A stretch of 64,000 bases of DNA from Physcia stellaris. Its lineage: Eukaryota; Ascomycota; Lecanoromycetes; Caliciales; Physciaceae. Made by a program: the position numbers and the translations under genes. Each line of letters opens with the position of its first letter. Positions within the stretch are counted from its first letter, which is position 1. The notes below the pieces were generated by a model. It searched no databases. It worked only from the letters and a program-made list of their open reading frames with translations, and was not told where the DNA came from. Where the stretch lies: contig JABSSW010000035.1 of NCBI GenBank assembly GCA_018902385.1, positions 124,001 to 188,000 of the forward strand, given 5' to 3'. Shown one piece after another: positions 60,265 through 64,000 of the stretch.

Positions 60265-60943
60265 CTTTGTGGGTGAAGATGTGGGCGTGCTCTTCTGTAT
60301 ACGAAGAGGTTGAATCTAGATGAATCATCAGTCTATTTCCTTAAGGCTGTGTTCATACATTTAGCAGTCCCTGGTAACCTACAGATTGAGACATGATGCG
60401 GTCAAACTTTATGAAATCCCGGCGTGCGTTATCGCTTGGGGGAAGAGCCGAGGAATGTGTTTTTGATACAGAGGCGCAAGCGAGTGTGTAAAGCAAGCTT
60501 AGGTCTAAATTCGACTTGAACTATAGCCTTTTATTTTGGATACATTTTCCTGGCCAGCAGTTGTAGCGATTGGAGTTACGGAATTGAACGAAAGATGGTA
60601 ACGCTTGGTGAGATGGAAGCAACACAATAATGAAGCAAAACGTCAGGTCGGGGAACTAGCGCCCGAAAGGCGTTGTCGAGGCAACAGAGCCGGCCAGCTT
60701 TACGGCCCGCTGCACCGACCAAATATCAAACCACTAGTGATTATGCAACGAGCCGTAGTACTTGAGCTTGAACAAAATCGCCAAACTTCACAGTTGATGA
60801 CGAGTATGCCCTCAAGCATTACGAATGACTGTTGACTTCGGAGGCCGGGAGTATCACACGGCGCGACTATTATTACAGAAGTCCAACGACTTAAATTATC
60901 ACCTAGAAAAATCTTGGACGGATACGACCAACAGAGGCCTTTA
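60265..60943. promoter_or_regulatory. Divergent promoter region (BUD4 / MRH4)
   Basis: 679 bp between the two starts. Some short ORFs are present without motifs. Confidence 0.4.
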
Positions 60944-62854
60944 ATGTCGACATCATGGCAGTCCGTCTGTCTATTTTGTCAGCATCAAGTCCTCTGGAGA
61001 AGCCAGAAAACATCCTTAAAGGTTTCATCCCAAATCATCAGGGGCATAGCTCAAGCACAGCGTCAACGTCCTTCGCGAATGGTTCTCTCTCCCAAAGTCG
61101 CCCGCCCGGCTGAGAAGTCTGTCCCAGTCGGCAAGCCTGCGAAAAGAGGGAGTAGTGATCCATTCAGTGGCTTGAACCAAAAGGATGCAGGCTTTCGGCG
61201 TCAACCGAGATATCGTCTCCCTCCAGAACAAGAGCGACCTTCAGGGGGAAGAGAGCGAACGCAAGCCCGGCAGGAGAATAAGGGTACTTTCAAAGCTTTG
61301 AAGATGCAGAGAGCTTTGGCTGCGGTGCCTTATGGACATCGCAACTCTGTCAAAGGCAGGATCAGCGATTTAGAGACCTTCGACCAGTTCCCGCTTCTGC
61401 CCTTGATCAAGGCTTCTATAGGAACCCAAGCATTGGCTGGTCTTGACGAAATATCGCCCACTCCTGTCCAACGCCTTGCAATACCTGCGTTACTTGGCGT
61501 ACAGAAGAGCTCTACGCGTCGGAAATCGCCAGAGGTGAAACCCGCGGAGATGGAACAATATCTACTTGCGGCTGAAACTGGGTCAGGGAAAACGCTTGCC
61601 TATCTTTTGCCCATCATCGACGCCATCAAGAAAGCAGAGGCTGTGGATGCAGACATAGAAGCGCATCGAGTTATTATTGAGGAAGAGGTGAGGAAGCGGA
61701 ATAATTCCCTTGAGCTCGAGGCACCGCCATTGTCAAATCAGCCTCATCCTACGACCGGACGCCCTCGTGCAATTATATTGGTTCCTACGTCTGAGCTGGT
61801 GACCCAGGTCGGCAATGTTGCCAAAGCTCTCTCTCATTCCGTCAAATTTCGCGCTGCCTTAATCTCTTCGGCCTACACTGGTCGGGTGATAAGAAATAGA
61901 CTCTTTGCACCAACTGGCGTTGACGTTGTCATATCTACTCCTCATTTGTTATCAAGCATTGCAGAGTCTGATCCGAATATCTTAAGCCGCGTGTCACACC
62001 TTGTCATTGATGAAGCTGATTCCCTACTTGACCGGTCCTTTGCCCCATCTACGTCAGAAATTGTCGACAAGGCAACTCCGTCTCTACGCCAGCTTATCCT
62101 TTGCTCTGCGACGATACCAAGAAGTCTAGATTCTTATCTTCGGAAGAGGTTTCCCGACATAACTCGTCTCGTTACTCCCAATTTACATGCTATCCCTCGA
62201 CGTGTGCAACTAGGCGTGGTAGACGTGGATAAGGATCCATATCGAGGCAACAGAAACCTCGCTTGCGCAGACACCATTTGGTCGATAGGCAAAACAGCTG
62301 CAGAGCAAGTTGTCAGTCACGGTGGCGACATGGAGTCAGAACGCCTTGATATCAAGCGCATTCTGGTCTTTGTCAATGAGCGCGAGAAGACGCAGGAGGT
62401 TGCGGAATTTTTGGCATCCAAGGGGATCGATGCAGTCGCATTGAATCGAGACACACCTGAGCTCCGCCAATCTCAGATCCTGAATTCTTTTACGTGCGCA
62501 ACGGCAGAAAGCGTCCCTCTGGCAGTTCAGAAACCAACCCCAACACCTGGTGTCCCAAATTACAGCCCAGCAAATCGTTCCACCAATCCTCCGCCACCTC
62601 CAAAACGCTCCCTTCCGAATACTAAAGTCCTTGTTAGTACGGACTTAGGGTCAAGAGGTATCGACACGGTAGCTGTCCGGCATGTGATTCTCTACGATGT
62701 GCCGCATTCAACGGTTGATTTCATTCATCGACTTGGCCGGACTGGCCGAATGGGCCGACGAGGGAGGGGGATTGTTCTAGTAGGCAAGACGGACAGGAAA
62801 GATGTTGTACGAGAAGTGAGGGAGGGAATGTTCAAAGGCCAAGCTCTAATCTAG
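60944..62854 (+). CDS. MRH4: Mitochondrial DEAD-box RNA helicase Mrh4
   Basis: Helicase needed for assembly of the mitochondrial large ribosomal subunit in yeast. Single exon, 636 aa from the first ATG; the frame is open a little further upstream but without an ATG. The N terminus (MSTSWQSVCLFCQHQVLWRS) followed by Lys/Arg/Gln-rich sequence fits mitochondrial import. Helicase motifs in order: ISPTPVQRLAIPALL (Q-like), AAETGSGKT (motif I, about 210), PTSELVTQVG (Ia), DEAD at 356-359 (II), CSATIP (III, about 388), VFVNEREKTQEVAEFL (IV), STDLGSRGID (V) and HRLGRTGRMGRRG (VI). A Pro-rich insertion sits before motif V. Length and layout match fungal Mrh4. Confidence 0.95.
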   Translation: MSTSWQSVCLFCQHQVLWRSQKTSLKVSSQIIRGIAQAQRQRPSRMVLSPKVARPAEKSVPVGKPAKRGSSDPFSGLNQKDAGFRRQPRYRLPPEQERPSGGRERTQARQENKGTFKALKMQRALAAVPYGHRNSVKGRISDLETFDQFPLLPLIKASIGTQALAGLDEISPTPVQRLAIPALLGVQKSSTRRKSPEVKPAEMEQYLLAAETGSGKTLAYLLPIIDAIKKAEAVDADIEAHRVIIEEEVRKRNNSLELEAPPLSNQPHPTTGRPRAIILVPTSELVTQVGNVAKALSHSVKFRAALISSAYTGRVIRNRLFAPTGVDVVISTPHLLSSIAESDPNILSRVSHLVIDEADSLLDRSFAPSTSEIVDKATPSLRQLILCSATIPRSLDSYLRKRFPDITRLVTPNLHAIPRRVQLGVVDVDKDPYRGNRNLACADTIWSIGKTAAEQVVSHGGDMESERLDIKRILVFVNEREKTQEVAEFLASKGIDAVALNRDTPELRQSQILNSFTCATAESVPLAVQKPTPTPGVPNYSPANRSTNPPPPPKRSLPNTKVLVSTDLGSRGIDTVAVRHVILYDVPHSTVDFIHRLGRTGRMGRRGRGIVLVGKTDRKDVVREVREGMFKGQALI

Positions 62855-64000
62855 TATATCCGTCATATCAAGGACGATATTAGTGAAGACGAGTTCAGCT
62901 TTCTTGAATAAAAAATTATTCTGTATATAAATTTTCCTTGTAGCTACCAAAAAGCTACCATTCCTTTTGATATAATTACTCAGGGCGGCTTCTTGGTTTT
63001 CGGGAGTTGGCAAAAAAAAACCAACAATAATGTCCAAAGTCGAGGAACCATCGTCGTCATGAGTTCTGCCAAATCCTAGTGTACCTAGAAGATTGCCCTT
63101 CATTAAAGTCAGTGAATGGCTTTCACACTCATGAAGTGGTGACGGCTACCCGACTTTGGGCGCTCGGGGAAAAACGCTCTCATTCCTTAGTACATCAGTT
63201 TAGGGTTGTATCAGCTGTCAGGAGCCAATGACCATTGCCGTTTGCTTACTAATCAAAATTTTGAAACCGCATATCGAATAATTATGTTACAGCTTCCGGA
63301 TAGTCCAAATAATTGAACCTCAAGATTTACCCACACAGATCCTTCATCTCCTGAAACTACCTCTGTGTACGAGAGCTTCATGAAAACCTTACAGTACTCG
63401 GTCTTCACGCCGTCAATTGGAAACATTGAGAAACCTTGATTCCGATCCGCCCGCAATCAAAGAAAATCTAGTCGGTTCTTGACTCGACATAGCAAGTTGA
63501 AAGAGTCGGAACAGTGCAGCTTTTCGGGGGGTATAAAAGATTATTATTCGATCCAGCCTACACCGAACGTTCTTCACCTCTACAGTCGTCCAAGTCAGGC
63601 CTGACCTCCTCCTACTCTGGTCCAAGATTTCAGAGCCGCCCTTGCCGCCCCGCAAAAATCGTCATATTATATTCAGCTAGCCAGAAGCCCTCCACAGTAC
63701 TTGACTTACCTATTTCGACTCCACAGCGATTTCCCTGCTGCAGACTGCTTGCAAGCCTGCGAAGCGAAGCTGGCGGACAATTGCCCTCGGCGGCGCCATA
63801 GGGTGGTGGGAGGTGGTGCTTGGGAAAGGGTGGTTCTCATATAGAGCCTAGGTATTGGAGGAAACAGACGCCCATCCCGTTTCTCATAAGTTGTCAGCTT
63901 CCCACGACTATAAAAGGGATAGCATAGATGACACAGACATCCATATTCTTTCCTTCCATAGGACTTGTCGGTAACACTGCCTTACACGCTTTGGCATGGA
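62855..64000. other. Right-hand intergenic region without recognisable genes
   Basis: 1.1 kb after MRH4. Minus-strand ORFs at 62846-63103 and 63253-63456 lack motifs and look like chance. TATA-like boxes occur near 63532 and 63909, so a + strand gene may begin near or beyond the window end. Confidence 0.45.
63909..63917 (+). promoter_or_regulatory. Candidate TATA box near the right edge
   Basis: TATAAAAGG lies 83 bp from the window end in AT-moderate, C-rich sequence. An ATG at 63928 opens a frame to the edge but is too close to serve as a normal start for this box. A downstream gene is inferred, not seen. Confidence 0.3.

Noticed and set aside
62846-63103. Minus-strand ORF of 85 codons overlapping the MRH4 stop
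   Set aside because: Composition is unremarkable, there is no motif, and it overlaps the end of a well-supported gene.

Overview
The window is nuclear DNA from a filamentous ascomycete (Pezizomycotina). Genes are dense and lie on both strands. Most introns are 45-65 bp with GT...AG ends. The gene set includes a velvet-family regulator (a fungus-specific family), Bud4, Mrh4, Ctk3, Pfs2, Sin1 and midasin. Class or genus cannot be fixed by reading alone. Every spliced model below was assembled by hand from splice signals and family similarity, and every one closes to a whole number of codons.

Layout, left to right. 1-3.4 kb: RING protein with prion-like, RGG and RS-rich tails (+). 3.8-6.2 kb: CTP synthase in ten exons (+). 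6.2-7.8 kb: non-coding, with a TTC microsatellite. 7.8-9.2 kb: velvet-domain protein, VelC-like (-). 9.2-12.2 kb: gene-poor, with broken ORF scraps. 12.2 kb: small membrane protein (+). 13.3-14.7 kb: pyruvate dehydrogenase E1 alpha (+). 14.9-16.3 kb: ZIP9-like zinc transporter (-). 16.6-18.3 kb: HAT1 (+). 18.6-20.5 kb: neurochondrin-like protein (-). 20.8-21.4 kb: mitochondrial ribosomal L12 (+). 21.7-22.6 kb: CTK3 (-). 22.8-23.9 kb: pyrroline-5-carboxylate reductase (+). 24.2-24.6 kb: relic of an FAD monooxygenase (-). 24.7-27.7 kb: CLC chloride channel or transporter (-). 28.0-42.9 kb: midasin/Rea1, 4921 aa (+). 43.1-44.2 kb: proline-rich AT-hook orphan with 99-bp tandem repeats (-). 45.5-46.7 kb: PRCC-domain protein (-). 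46.95-47.42 kb: palindromic MITE. 47.8-50.4 kb: TORC2 subunit Sin1 (+). 50.6-52.2 kb: DGAT1/ACAT-type MBOAT acyltransferase (-). 52.7-54.8 kb: PFS2 (+). 55.7-60.3 kb: Bud4 (-). 60.9-62.9 kb: MRH4 helicase (+). The last 1.1 kb has no recognisable gene.

This is mostly conserved housekeeping content: nucleotide, proline and lipid metabolism, mitochondrial function, RNA 3'-end processing and transcription, ribosome assembly, and TOR and septation signalling. The genes do not form a pathway cluster. Many are arranged as close head-to-head pairs that may share promoters: ZIP/HAT1, neurochondrin/L12, CTK3/P5CR, CLC/MDN1, DGAT1/PFS2 and BUD4/MRH4. I found no convincing new multi-gene system. The least explained parts are the palindromic element at 46.95 kb, the repeat-containing AT-hook orphan at 43-44 kb, the gene-poor stretch upstream of the velvet gene, and the monooxygenase relic.
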